DNA of 20,232 bases from an uncultured Eubacteriales bacterium (GCA_900540545.1 UQGJ01000046.1:1-20232); one strand, 5' to 3'; shown: positions 7,016 to 14,082, numbered from the stretch's first letter. Made by a program: numbers and translations. The notes: a model not told the origin generated them from the letters alone.

Positions 7016-8026
7016 GTGAATACACCTGCAGCAGATAACCCCCTGGTCCGGGACAGCGTGGGCCATCAGCTCGCGTTCGGCGTCGTCTCCTACCTCAAGC
7101 GCAACGCAGGCATCCTGCTGGGACTTCTGGTGCTGTGCATCATCATCTCCGTCAAGTCCCCCATCTTCCTGTCCTCCAAGAACATGCTCAATGTGCTGCG
7201 CCAGATCTCCTCCAACATGTATCTGGCCTGCGGCATGACCATGGTGATGATCTCCGGCGGCATCGACCTGTCGGTGGGCGCGGTCATCGGCGTCGTGGGC
7301 GTCATGGGCGCCACGCTGACCGAGACCGGGCTGCCCCTGCCCCTGGTGCTGCTCATCTGTCTGGCGGCGGGGTGCTGCTTCGGGGCCGTCAGCGGCTTCA
7401 TCGTCTCCCGCACCACCATCCCCGCCTTCATCGTCACCTTCTCCATGATGAGCATTTTGCGGGGCCTGGCCTACGTCTACACCGGCGGCGTCACCGCCCG
7501 AATCACCAACCAGAGTTACATCAACGTGGGCACGGGCTACCTGGGTTTCCTGCCCCTGCCGGTGGTCTACATGCTGGTGATCGTGGTGGTGGTATGGCTG
7601 ATTCTGGCCAAGAGCAAGTTCGGCCGCCACCTGTACGCCCTGGGCGGCAATGAGAAGGCAGCCAAATTCAGCGGCATCGACACCAAGAACGTCCGGCTGA
7701 TGGTCTATATCTTCAGCGGCCTCATGGCGGCCATTGCCGGTGTGGTCCTCTCCGCCCGCAGCTACTCCGGCAACCCGGTGGCCGGCGACAGCGCCGAGAT
7801 GGACGCCATCGCCGCCTGCGCCCTGGGGGGCATCAGCATGAACGGCGGCATCGGCTTCCTGGGCGGGACCATCATCGGCGCCCTCATCATCGGCTTCCTC
7901 AGCAACGGCCTGAACCTGATGCACATCGACTCCTTCTGGCAGACCATTTTGAAGGGCATCGTCATCCTGGTGGCCGTCTATGTGGACTATGTGAAGGGGC
8001 AGCTCAAGAACAAGAAGGTGGCGTGA
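7016..8026 (+). CDS. Sugar ABC transporter permease (RbsC-like)
   Basis: Integral membrane subunit of the importer, 336 residues, family BPD_transp_2. Eight to ten hydrophobic segments are visible, starting with ILLGLLVLCIIISVK (about 32-46). The conserved MISGGIDLSVGAVIG and ALGGISMNGGIGFLGGT segments of RbsC/AlsC-type permeases are present, and the cytoplasmic loop GGNEKAAKFSGID is the usual NBD contact region. The start is GTG at 7016 with AGAGGAG eight bases upstream. The stop at 8024-8026 is three bases from the next ATG, so translational coupling with the esterase is likely. Confidence 0.94.
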   Translation: MNTPAADNPLVRDSVGHQLAFGVVSYLKRNAGILLGLLVLCIIISVKSPIFLSSKNMLNVLRQISSNMYLACGMTMVMISGGIDLSVGAVIGVVGVMGATLTETGLPLPLVLLICLAAGCCFGAVSGFIVSRTTIPAFIVTFSMMSILRGLAYVYTGGVTARITNQSYINVGTGYLGFLPLPVVYMLVIVVVVWLILAKSKFGRHLYALGGNEKAAKFSGIDTKNVRLMVYIFSGLMAAIAGVVLSARSYSGNPVAGDSAEMDAIAACALGGISMNGGIGFLGGTIIGALIIGFLSNGLNLMHIDSFWQTILKGIVILVAVYVDYVKGQLKNKKVA

Positions 8027-8029
8027 CCG

Positions 8030-8845
8030 ATGGCGCTCATTGACCTGGATTACGACTCCGCGGCGCTGGGCTTCCGCACCGGCCTGCGGGTGTTCCTGCC
8101 CACCCCCAACTCGGACGAGATATTGAACCGCAAGGACTCGGGCTATTTCCATGCAGGGGCCCGGTTCCAGACCGTCTACCTCCTCCACGGGGCCTACGGC
8201 GACTGCGCCGACTGGAGCGGCCTGACCTCCATCCAGCGCTACGCCCAGGACCGGAAGGTGGCCGTGGTCATGCCCTCGGCGGAGAACGGTTTTTATCAGG
8301 ACATGTTTCGGGGCCCGGCGTGGCTCACCTATCTGGGCGAGGAGCTGCCGGAACTGATGTGCCGCCTCTTCCCCCTGAGCCCCCGGCGGGAGGACACCTT
8401 CACCGCCGGGCTGTCCATGGGGGGCTACGGCGCGTGGCGGCTGGCCCTCACCTATCCCCGGCGCTTCGCCGCCGCCGCAAGCCTGTCCGGCGCGCTGGAT
8501 TTGAAGGGCATTTTGGAGGACATCCAAAAGGGCGTCCTCGACGGCCCCTTCCCCTGGAGCGACATCTTTGCCGACCCCGCCGCCGGAGCGGAGGGGGAGG
8601 CCGAGCTTTTGAACCTGATCCGCCGGGACCGGCGGGCGGGGTGGCCCCTGCCGGCGCTGTTCCAGAGCTGCGGCACGGAGGACTTCACCTATCCCGCCAA
8701 CCGGGCCGTCCACCGCCGCCTGACGGAGGCGGAGGTGGCCCACACCTACGAGGAGCACCCCGGCATCCACGATTGGAATTACTGGGACGAGCACATCCAG
8801 CGGGCGCTGGACTGGCTGCCGCTGAAGCGCGGCCCGGTCGCGTAA
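8030..8845 (+). CDS. Putative intracellular alpha/beta-hydrolase esterase (esterase D-type)
   Basis: Serine esterase of the PF00756 putative-esterase family (esterase D / feruloyl esterase / S-formylglutathione hydrolase type), 271 residues. The catalytic triad is readable: Ser129 in GLSMGG, Asp218 in CGTEDF and His247 in GIHDWNYW. The oxyanion-hole strand YLLHGAYGD lies at about 50-58. There is no signal peptide or membrane segment, so it should act in the cytoplasm on an imported or internal ester. It lies three bases after the sugar permease gene, which suggests that the imported compound is an acylated or otherwise esterified sugar. That role is inference; S-formylglutathione-type hydrolysis is an alternative. 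A shrunken paralogue follows immediately. Confidence 0.88.
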   Translation: MALIDLDYDSAALGFRTGLRVFLPTPNSDEILNRKDSGYFHAGARFQTVYLLHGAYGDCADWSGLTSIQRYAQDRKVAVVMPSAENGFYQDMFRGPAWLTYLGEELPELMCRLFPLSPRREDTFTAGLSMGGYGAWRLALTYPRRFAAAASLSGALDLKGILEDIQKGVLDGPFPWSDIFADPAAGAEGEAELLNLIRRDRRAGWPLPALFQSCGTEDFTYPANRAVHRRLTEAEVAHTYEEHPGIHDWNYWDEHIQRALDWLPLKRGPVA

Positions 8846-8857
8846 GGGGGCGGGGGT

Positions 8858-9310
8858 ATGACACATCTGAATGTGGGCTTTTACGCCGACGGCCTGAAAA
8901 AGAACAGCCGGGTGGTCCTGGCCCTGCCCGCGGAGCAGCCCGCCAGGGCGGTGCTGTGGCTGCTCCATCCGCCCGGCGGAAGCTGCTTCGACTGGGAGCG
9001 CGGCACCGGCGCGGAGCGCTACGCCCAGCGGGCGGGGGTCATTCTGGTGATGCCCTCCACCGACCGCTGCGATTTCCAGGACCCGTCGGACCCGATGCTC
9101 TCCTATCTGGGGGAGGAGCTACCCGATTTCCTGGCCAAGCTGGTCCTGCCCCTGGCGGAGCCGGCCCCAGTCCTGGTGGCCGGTCCGGGCGCGGAGCGGC
9201 TGCGGGCGGCCTATCCCCGGCGCTTTACCCGTACCCTGCCCCTGGAGACCGCCGGGGACTGGGCGGAGCTGGACGACAGCCTGGGCCGGGCGCTGGAAGC
9301 ACTTTTTTGA
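8858..9310 (+). CDS. Shrunken esterase-D paralogue lacking the catalytic triad
   Basis: A 150-residue intact ORF that aligns with both ends of the preceding 271-residue esterase. Shared blocks include WLLHPPGGSCFDW, ERYAQRAGVILVMPS, LSYLGEELP, AAYPRRF and the tail DWAELDDSLGRALEAL. The nucleophile elbow GLSMGG is reduced to GPG (about 109-111), about 80-100 residues including the Asp region are missing, and the position of the catalytic His is Gly133. It therefore cannot be a normal serine esterase. It keeps a GGGG-rich ribosome binding site, a clean start and stop, and sits 12 bases from the parent gene. It may be a pseudoenzyme partner or regulator of the active copy, or a decaying duplicate. 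Confidence 0.75.
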   Translation: MTHLNVGFYADGLKKNSRVVLALPAEQPARAVLWLLHPPGGSCFDWERGTGAERYAQRAGVILVMPSTDRCDFQDPSDPMLSYLGEELPDFLAKLVLPLAEPAPVLVAGPGAERLRAAYPRRFTRTLPLETAGDWAELDDSLGRALEALF

Positions 9311-9329
9311 TTCAGTAGGGGGTTCGTAC

Positions 9330-10283
9330 ATGGACGTATACAGCATCGGCGAGTGTGTCATCGACTTTTTGCCGGGGCCGCTGCCGGGCAGCTACCTGCG
9401 CAACGCCGGCGGCGCTCCGGCCAACGCCGCCATCGCCCTGGCCCGGAACGGGCTGTCCGCGGGCTTCTGCGGCAAGGTGGGCGACGACGACTTCGGCCGC
9501 TTTTTGCAGGACACCCTGGCGGAAAACGGCGTGGAACTGCTCTGCCCCGGGCGGACCGGGGCGGCGGTGACCACCATGGCCTTCGTCACCCTGACGGCGG
9601 CGGGGGAACGCTCCTTCACCTTCGCCCGGAAGCCGGGGGCGGACATGCTCCTGGACCCGGACGAGGTGCGGGAGGCGGACCTGGCCCGAACCACCGTGGT
9701 CCACGGCGGCTCTTGCTCCCTGTCCAAGGGGAGCGCCGCGGCGGCCACGGAAAAGGCCCTGCGCCGGGGCCACGCGCTGGGCAAGCTGGTGAGCTTCGAC
9801 GTGAACTACCGGGACCTCATGTGGGACGGCGACCGGGCACTGGCCTCGGCCCGCATCCGGGACATCCTCCCCTGCGTGGACCTGCTGAAGGTCTCCGACG
9901 AGGAGGTCGGCCTGGTGGGCGGAGAGGAGGGCCTCCCGGCCCTGGCCGAGGCGTGCGGCATCGCCGTCCTGGTGGAGACTCTGGGGAGCAGGGGCGCCCG
10001 GTGCTTCTGGCGCGGCGGGGTCATTGAGGTCCCCAGTCGGCCCGTGACCGCCGTGGACACCACCGGCGCGGGGGACGCCTTTTGGGGCGGATTCCTGTCC
10101 TGGTGCCTCCTGTCCGGGGTCAAGCGCGCCGGTGATTTCACCAGAGACCTGCTGGTCCAGGCCCTGCGCTACGGCAACGCCGCCGGGGGCATCACGGTCC
10201 AGCGGATGGGGGCCATCCCGGCCCTGCCCACCCGGCAGGAGATCGAGACGGTCCTCCGGGCGGAAGGCGGGTGGCCGGATTGA
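9330..10283 (+). CDS. PfkB-family carbohydrate kinase (fructokinase/ribokinase-like)
   Basis: Cytoplasmic ATP-dependent sugar kinase, 317 residues, normal for the ribokinase superfamily. The substrate-binding NAGGAPAN box is at about 25-32 and the FDVNYRDLMW segment lies mid-protein. The C-terminal signature DTTGAGDAFWGGF (243-255) contains the anion hole GAG and the catalytic base Asp249. Similarity is closest in pattern to fructokinases, so a ketohexose is a reasonable guess, but the position phosphorylated is not readable. ATG 9330 follows a TAGGGGG site. The stop overlaps the start region of the epimerase gene, indicating coupled translation. In the proposed pathway it makes the ketose phosphate used by the next two enzymes. 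Confidence 0.92.
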   Translation: MDVYSIGECVIDFLPGPLPGSYLRNAGGAPANAAIALARNGLSAGFCGKVGDDDFGRFLQDTLAENGVELLCPGRTGAAVTTMAFVTLTAAGERSFTFARKPGADMLLDPDEVREADLARTTVVHGGSCSLSKGSAAAATEKALRRGHALGKLVSFDVNYRDLMWDGDRALASARIRDILPCVDLLKVSDEEVGLVGGEEGLPALAEACGIAVLVETLGSRGARCFWRGGVIEVPSRPVTAVDTTGAGDAFWGGFLSWCLLSGVKRAGDFTRDLLVQALRYGNAAGGITVQRMGAIPALPTRQEIETVLRAEGGWPD

Positions 10284-10987
10284 ACGATATTTGGCGGGAG
10301 GGCTGTATCCTGTCCCCCTCCCTGATCTGCCTGGACCAGTGCAACCTGGAGCGCCAGGTCCGAACCCTGGAGGACTCCGGCGTAGGGCTGTTGCATGTGG
10401 ACATTCTGGACGGCCACTTCAGCCCCAGTATGCCCCTGGGCCTGGAGGCGGTGCGGCAGCTGCGGGCCAGGACCGGCATGACCTTCGACGTCCACCTGAT
10501 GGCCGAGAACCCAGAGTTCTTCGTGGACGAGCTGCTGGGCATGGGGGTGGACCAGATCGTCTTTCAAATCGAGTCGGCCCCCCACGTGGATATGCTCCTG
10601 GGCCGCATCCACGCCGCCGGGGTCCGGGCCGGGGTGGCCCTCAAGCCCTCCACCCCGCTGTCCGCCCTGGACTACGTGCTGGAGCGCTGCGACGCGGTGC
10701 TCCTGATGCTCATCAACCCCGGCTACGCCTCCAGCGCCGGGGAGAGCCAGGTGCCCTACGCGGAGCGGAAAATCCGGGAGGCCCGGGCCCTCATCGACGG
10801 CCGGCACCCCCAGACGAAGCTGGAGATAGACGGCCGGGTCTCGCCGGCGGATATCCGCCGCTATGGCGGCGGGACCGTGGACGTGTTCGTGGCGGGCAGC
10901 ACCTGCCTGAACAAAGCCGACCTGGCCGGGAGCTGTTCGGGCCTCCTGGCCCTGCGGGCGCAGGTCTGTCCCGGAACAAAGGAGTGA
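10271..10987 (+). CDS. Ribulose-phosphate / allulose-6-phosphate 3-epimerase family protein
   Basis: TIM-barrel C3 epimerase of ketose phosphates (PF00834), 238 residues from GTG 10271. Motifs in order: ILSPSLICLD, HVDILDGHF (metal ligands His42 and Asp44), DVHLM (His75), LMLINPGY and LEIDGRVS (Asp187). The last motif departs from the VDGG of housekeeping Rpe and resembles the DGS of E. coli AlsE, as does the DGHF/SPSL pattern, so an allulose-6-phosphate to fructose-6-phosphate reaction is plausible; xylulose/ribulose 5-phosphate remains possible. Start is uncertain: GTG 10271 overlaps the kinase by 13 bases, while TTG 10280 overlaps as TTGA and has better spacing from AAGGCGG. Five bases separate it from the SIS gene. 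Confidence 0.88.
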   Translation: MAGLNDIWREGCILSPSLICLDQCNLERQVRTLEDSGVGLLHVDILDGHFSPSMPLGLEAVRQLRARTGMTFDVHLMAENPEFFVDELLGMGVDQIVFQIESAPHVDMLLGRIHAAGVRAGVALKPSTPLSALDYVLERCDAVLLMLINPGYASSAGESQVPYAERKIREARALIDGRHPQTKLEIDGRVSPADIRRYGGGTVDVFVAGSTCLNKADLAGSCSGLLALRAQVCPGTKE

Positions 10988-10992
10988 TCGTC

Positions 10993-11565
10993 ATGGCCGA
11001 ATTTGCCGCGCGCTATGGTGCGTGTACTGAACTTGTGCTGGATGAGCTGCGGCAGAGCCTGGGCAGCGTGGAGCCGGAGAGCCTGCACCGCCTGAAGGAC
11101 GAGATATTGGCGGCGGAGCAGGTCTATTTCGTGGGTGTGGGCCGGGTGTTCCTGTCCCTGGAGGCCGTGGCCAAGCGGCTGGCCCACCTGGGCATCCGCA
11201 CCCACTGCGTGGGGGAGATCACCGAGCCCGCCATCACGGACAGGGACCTGCTGATCGTGGGCAGCGGCAGCGGCGGCTCCCTCTTCCCGGTGGCCATCGC
11301 CCGGAAGGCCAAAAGCCTGGGGGTGAAGGTGGTCCACATCGGCTCCAATCCCCAGGGGGAGATGGGCGGGCTGTGCGATTTCATGGTCCGCATCCCCGTG
11401 CGCACCAAGAACTACCTGCCCGACGAGATCGACTCGGACCAGCCCATGACCTCCCTGTTCGAGCAGTCCCTGCTCCTGCTGGGGGACATCCTGGCCAAGC
11501 TCATCATTGATGAAAAGCAACTGGACATGAAGGCGCTGTGGCGCTATCACGCGAATTTGGAGTGA
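10993..11565 (+). CDS. SIS-domain sugar-phosphate isomerase, 6-phospho-3-hexuloisomerase-like
   Basis: Single SIS-domain protein of 190 residues, the size of HxlB/PHI enzymes, which interconvert 3-hexulose 6-phosphate and fructose 6-phosphate. The sugar-phosphate pocket VGVGRVFLSLEAVAKRLAHL (47-66) and the SGSGGS loop (91-96) are followed by SNPQGEMGGLCDF. The LFEQSL segment carries Glu157, the likely catalytic base, and the C-terminus ends in YHANLE, as PHI proteins do. AAAGGAG lies eight bases before ATG 10993; the frame is open far upstream, but this start matches the PHI N-terminus. No hexulose-phosphate synthase gene accompanies it, so a formaldehyde-fixing RuMP role is not supported here. 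An aldose/ketose phosphate isomerase role in this sugar operon is the alternative. Confidence 0.87.
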   Translation: MAEFAARYGACTELVLDELRQSLGSVEPESLHRLKDEILAAEQVYFVGVGRVFLSLEAVAKRLAHLGIRTHCVGEITEPAITDRDLLIVGSGSGGSLFPVAIARKAKSLGVKVVHIGSNPQGEMGGLCDFMVRIPVRTKNYLPDEIDSDQPMTSLFEQSLLLLGDILAKLIIDEKQLDMKALWRYHANLE

Positions 11566-11571
11566 GGTCTT

Positions 11572-12633
11572 TTGGATAAACAGACGCTGCTGGCCCACGT
11601 GGGCAGTATGCAGCAGCTGGCCTACGTCCGGCCCGTGACCTACCGGGAGGGCCGGGCCGGGAGCCTGAACGCCTACCAGGTGAAAAACGGGGACCTGACC
11701 TTCCTGGCCCTGGCTGACAAGTGCCTGGACGTAGGGGAGCTGACCTACAAGGGCCTGTGCCTCAATTTCCTGTCCAAGCCGGGCCTCACCGGCCGCGCCC
11801 ACTACGATACCCACGGCCAGGAGGCCCAGCGGAGCATCATGGGCGGCCTCTTTTTCACAGCGGGCCTGGAAAATATCTGCGCCCCCTGCGCCGTGGGCGG
11901 CAGGGAATACCCCATGCACGGCCGTCTGCGCACCACCCCGGCGGAGCACTGCTGCGCCGACGCCCGGTGGGAGGGGGAGGACTACGTGCTGAGCGTCTCC
12001 GGCGAGATGCGGGAGGCGGAGCTGTTCGGGGAAAACCTGACCCTCCGCCGGACCCTCACCACCCGCCTCGGCTCCCGCACCATCTGTATCCGGGACGAGC
12101 TGGAAAACGAGGGCTTCCGCCCTGAGACCGCCCTGCTCCTCTACCACTTCAACTTCGGCTACCCGCTGGTGGAGGCTGGGACCCGGCTGCTGCTGCCCAC
12201 CCGGGGCGTGACTCCTAGGGACGAGACCAGCCGCCCCCAGGTGGAGGGCTGGTCCCACATGGACCCGCCCAGGCCGGGGGAGCCGGAGTACGTCTTTTTC
12301 CACGACCTGTGCGCCGACGAACAGGGGCGGACCTGCGCCGTGGTGTTCAACCACCGGCTGGGCCTGGGCGTGGCCCTGGACTTCGACCAGAAGGCCCTGC
12401 CCTGGTTCATGGAGTGGAAATCCACCGCCGCCGGGGACTATGTGCTGGGCCTGGAGCCGGCCAACGCCTCCGCCCACGGGCGGCTGTGGCAGGCGGAGCA
12501 CGGGGGGCTGCCCACGCTGGCCCCCGGGGAGCGGAAAACGGTGGAGCTGAGCGTGACTGTCCTGGACGGGGCGGAGACGCTGGAGGGCTACACCCGCCGC
12601 ATAAAGACCCTTACATCAGGAAAGGAAGAATGA
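11572..12633 (+). CDS. DUF4432 / aldose 1-epimerase-like protein
   Basis: A 353-residue cytoplasmic protein of the galactose-mutarotase-like beta-sandwich superfamily, best matched to DUF4432. Visible features are YVRPVTYREGRAGSLNAYQV near the N-terminus, ALADKCLDVGELTYKG, the GGLFFTAGLENICAPC block (about 100-115), YPMHGRLRTTPAEH with the conserved His-Gly, and LLLYHFNFGYPLVEAG. It may catalyse anomer conversion of the free sugar before isomerisation; no activity is assured for the DUF4432 group. The start is TTG at 11572 with GGAG nine bases upstream, six bases after the SIS stop. The next gene begins three bases after its stop. Confidence 0.82.
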   Translation: MDKQTLLAHVGSMQQLAYVRPVTYREGRAGSLNAYQVKNGDLTFLALADKCLDVGELTYKGLCLNFLSKPGLTGRAHYDTHGQEAQRSIMGGLFFTAGLENICAPCAVGGREYPMHGRLRTTPAEHCCADARWEGEDYVLSVSGEMREAELFGENLTLRRTLTTRLGSRTICIRDELENEGFRPETALLLYHFNFGYPLVEAGTRLLLPTRGVTPRDETSRPQVEGWSHMDPPRPGEPEYVFFHDLCADEQGRTCAVVFNHRLGLGVALDFDQKALPWFMEWKSTAAGDYVLGLEPANASAHGRLWQAEHGGLPTLAPGERKTVELSVTVLDGAETLEGYTRRIKTLTSGKEE

Positions 12634-12636
12634 CCG

Positions 12637-13311
12637 ATGAAACGTTCAGAGATCAACCAGGCGATCCGCCGCATGGAGGCCCTTTTGGAGGCCCACCGAT
12701 TCCTGCTGCCCGACTTCTGCGGCTGGACCCCCGCCGACTGGGCGGACAAGGGAGCGGAGTACGACGAGATACGGGACAACATGCTGGGCTGGGACGTGAC
12801 CGACTACGGCATGGGGGACTTCCACAAGCTGGGCCTCACCCTCATCACCATCCGCAACGGCAATCCGGCCAACCCCAAGTACACCAAGACCTACGCCGAG
12901 AAAATCATGCTGGTGGAGGAGGGGCAGGTTTCCCCCATGCACTTCCACTGGCACAAGATGGAGGACATCATCAACCGGGGCGGCGGCAACCTGGTGTTCA
13001 AGCTCTACAACGCCACCGAGGACGAGGGCCTGGCCGACTCCGACGTGGAGATTTGCCAGGACGGCCGCCGCTACATGGTGAAGGCGGGCAGCGAGATCAT
13101 CCTGAAGCCCGGCCAGAGCCTGTCCCTCTACCCCTATTACTACCATGAGTTCACCGTGGAGCCCGGCACCGGCGACGTGCTGGTGGGCGAGGTGTCCATG
13201 TGCAACGACGACAACACGGACAACCGCTTCCTGGAGCCCCTGGGCCGCTTTCCCACCATCGAGGAGGACGAGCCACCCCACCGGCTGCTCTGTACGGAGT
13301 ACCCCAGATAA
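12637..13311 (+). CDS. D-lyxose ketol-isomerase-like cupin (D-lyxose/D-mannose isomerase)
   Basis: A 224-residue cupin of the D-lyxose isomerase family, which interconverts D-lyxose and D-xylulose and also D-mannose and D-fructose using Mn2+. Metal ligands are readable as the HxHx4E set in MHFHWHKMED (His102, His104, Glu109) with a further His170 in YYYHEF. Other family blocks are LPDFCGWTPADW near the N-terminus, DYGMGDFHKLGL and KTYAEKIMLVEEGQ. AAAGGAAG precedes ATG 12637. It is the last gene of the operon, directly before a strong hairpin. In the proposed scheme it would convert the released aldose into the ketose phosphorylated by the PfkB kinase; true substrate could be lyxose, mannose, talose, allose or another 2,3-cis aldose. 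Confidence 0.9.
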   Translation: MKRSEINQAIRRMEALLEAHRFLLPDFCGWTPADWADKGAEYDEIRDNMLGWDVTDYGMGDFHKLGLTLITIRNGNPANPKYTKTYAEKIMLVEEGQVSPMHFHWHKMEDIINRGGGNLVFKLYNATEDEGLADSDVEICQDGRRYMVKAGSEIILKPGQSLSLYPYYYHEFTVEPGTGDVLVGEVSMCNDDNTDNRFLEPLGRFPTIEEDEPPHRLLCTEYPR

Positions 13312-13317
13312 AAAAGA

Positions 13318-13356
13318 AAACCGGCCGCCGCGGAAGTTGTCCGCGGCGGCCGGTTT
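13318..13356. terminator. Terminator between the sugar operon and tetR (bidirectional)
   Basis: A 17-bp perfect stem (13318-13334 with 13340-13356, loop AGTTG) of very high GC content, flanked by A-rich sequence on the left and T-rich sequence on the right. It lies between convergent genes, seven bases after the lyxose isomerase stop and about 20 bases before the tetR stop, so it can serve both strands. Confidence 0.85.
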
Positions 13357-13376
13357 GTTGAGAGGCGGGGGCCTCC

Positions 13377-13964
13377 TCAAATATGAAACAGCGTGGAGAA
13401 CAGCTGATAGTCCTCCTGCATTTTGGGCAATAATGGGTAGGAATAGCCGTGGAGGAGCCAGTCCACCACCACGCCCCGGAAGTGGCGGAAGCAGAAGTCG
13501 GCCACCCACTCCGGGCTGTGCCCCGGCTTGAGGATGCCCTCCCGCTCCGCCTGCCGGAAGCACTCCAGCATGACCTGGAGGGTGTACCGACTGGAGTCCA
13601 TGCTCTTGGTCCCCGGCTCGGCGATGCGCCGCTGGTAGTAGCGGCCGATGAGCTCGCCGCCGTCCTCCATGAATTGGGCGTAGGCCGACAGAATGAGCCA
13701 CAGCCGCTGGACCGGCGGCTCGGCCTCCCGGCCCTCCAGCGCCCGGCGCATGTAGTCGTCCAGGGGGGCGAAGCCGTGCTCCAGCAGGGCCTCCTTGGAG
13801 GGGAAGTGGTGGTAAAAGGCCCCGGTGGTGATGCCGGCGGCCTTGCAGATGTCCCGGATGGACACCTTGTCGAAGCCCCGCTCCCGCATGAGGTCCAGGG
13901 CCGCGTTGAGGATGTTCCGCTCCGTCTCCCGGGCCTGGGCCTTCCGCCGCTCCAGGTACTCCAT
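13377..13964 (-). CDS. TetR/AcrR-family transcriptional regulator
   Basis: DNA-binding repressor of 195 residues. The N-terminal TetR helix-turn-helix covers about residues 15-60: ERNILNAALDLMRERGF, KVSIRDICKAAGITTGAFYHHF and PSKEALLEHGF. The C-terminal ligand and dimerisation domain (about 65-195) has no recognisable signature. ATG 13964 is chosen because the HTH starts 15 residues later and an AAAGGGG site lies ten bases upstream; the frame stays open beyond it into promoter DNA. The divergent degV and a 17-base palindrome between the two genes suggest that it controls itself and degV. Many TetR proteins near fatty-acid genes sense acyl-CoAs or fatty acids; that is an inference from the neighbour only. 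Confidence 0.9.
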   Translation of the reverse strand: MEYLERRKAQARETERNILNAALDLMRERGFDKVSIRDICKAAGITTGAFYHHFPSKEALLEHGFAPLDDYMRRALEGREAEPPVQRLWLILSAYAQFMEDGGELIGRYYQRRIAEPGTKSMDSSRYTLQVMLECFRQAEREGILKPGHSPEWVADFCFRHFRGVVVDWLLHGYSYPLLPKMQEDYQLFSTLFHI

Positions 13965-13985
13965 CCAAAAACAGCCCCTTTCCCG

Positions 13986-14014
13986 TTGACAATCCGCCCG
14001 ACTGCCGCTATAAT
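13986..14014 (+). promoter_or_regulatory. Full-consensus SigA promoter of degV
   Basis: TTGACA (13986-13991), 17-base spacer, TATAAT (14009-14014): a perfect consensus match. The predicted start is near 14021, inside the palindromic operator. It faces the equally perfect tetR promoter, and its transcript runs through that promoter before reaching degV. Confidence 0.85.
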
Positions 14015-14015
14015 T

Positions 14016-14032
14016 ACATAACGATGTTATGT
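14016..14032. promoter_or_regulatory. Palindromic operator, probable TetR binding site
   Basis: ACATAAC (14016-14022), spacer GAT, GTTATGT (14026-14032): perfect 7-bp arms. It sits exactly between the -10 boxes of the two opposing promoters and covers both predicted transcript starts. This is typical placement and size for a TetR operator, so one bound dimer could silence both genes. Confidence 0.75.
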
Positions 14033-14036
14033 GACT

Positions 14037-14065
14037 ATTATATGCGGAAGCCGCAACCCTGTCAA
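14037..14065 (-). promoter_or_regulatory. Full-consensus SigA promoter of tetR
   Basis: On the minus strand TTGACA (14060-14065), 17-base spacer, TATAAT (14037-14042): again a perfect match. The predicted start is near 14030. The transcript passes leftward across the degV promoter to the tetR start at 13964. Confidence 0.85.
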
Positions 14066-14082
14066 TAGATGGAGATGACCGT

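Noticed and set aside
10132..10992. Long N-terminal extension of the SIS protein frame
   Set aside because: The extension overlaps the kinase and epimerase genes in another frame, with Pro/Gly/Arg-rich low-complexity translation; a good ribosome binding site marks 10993.
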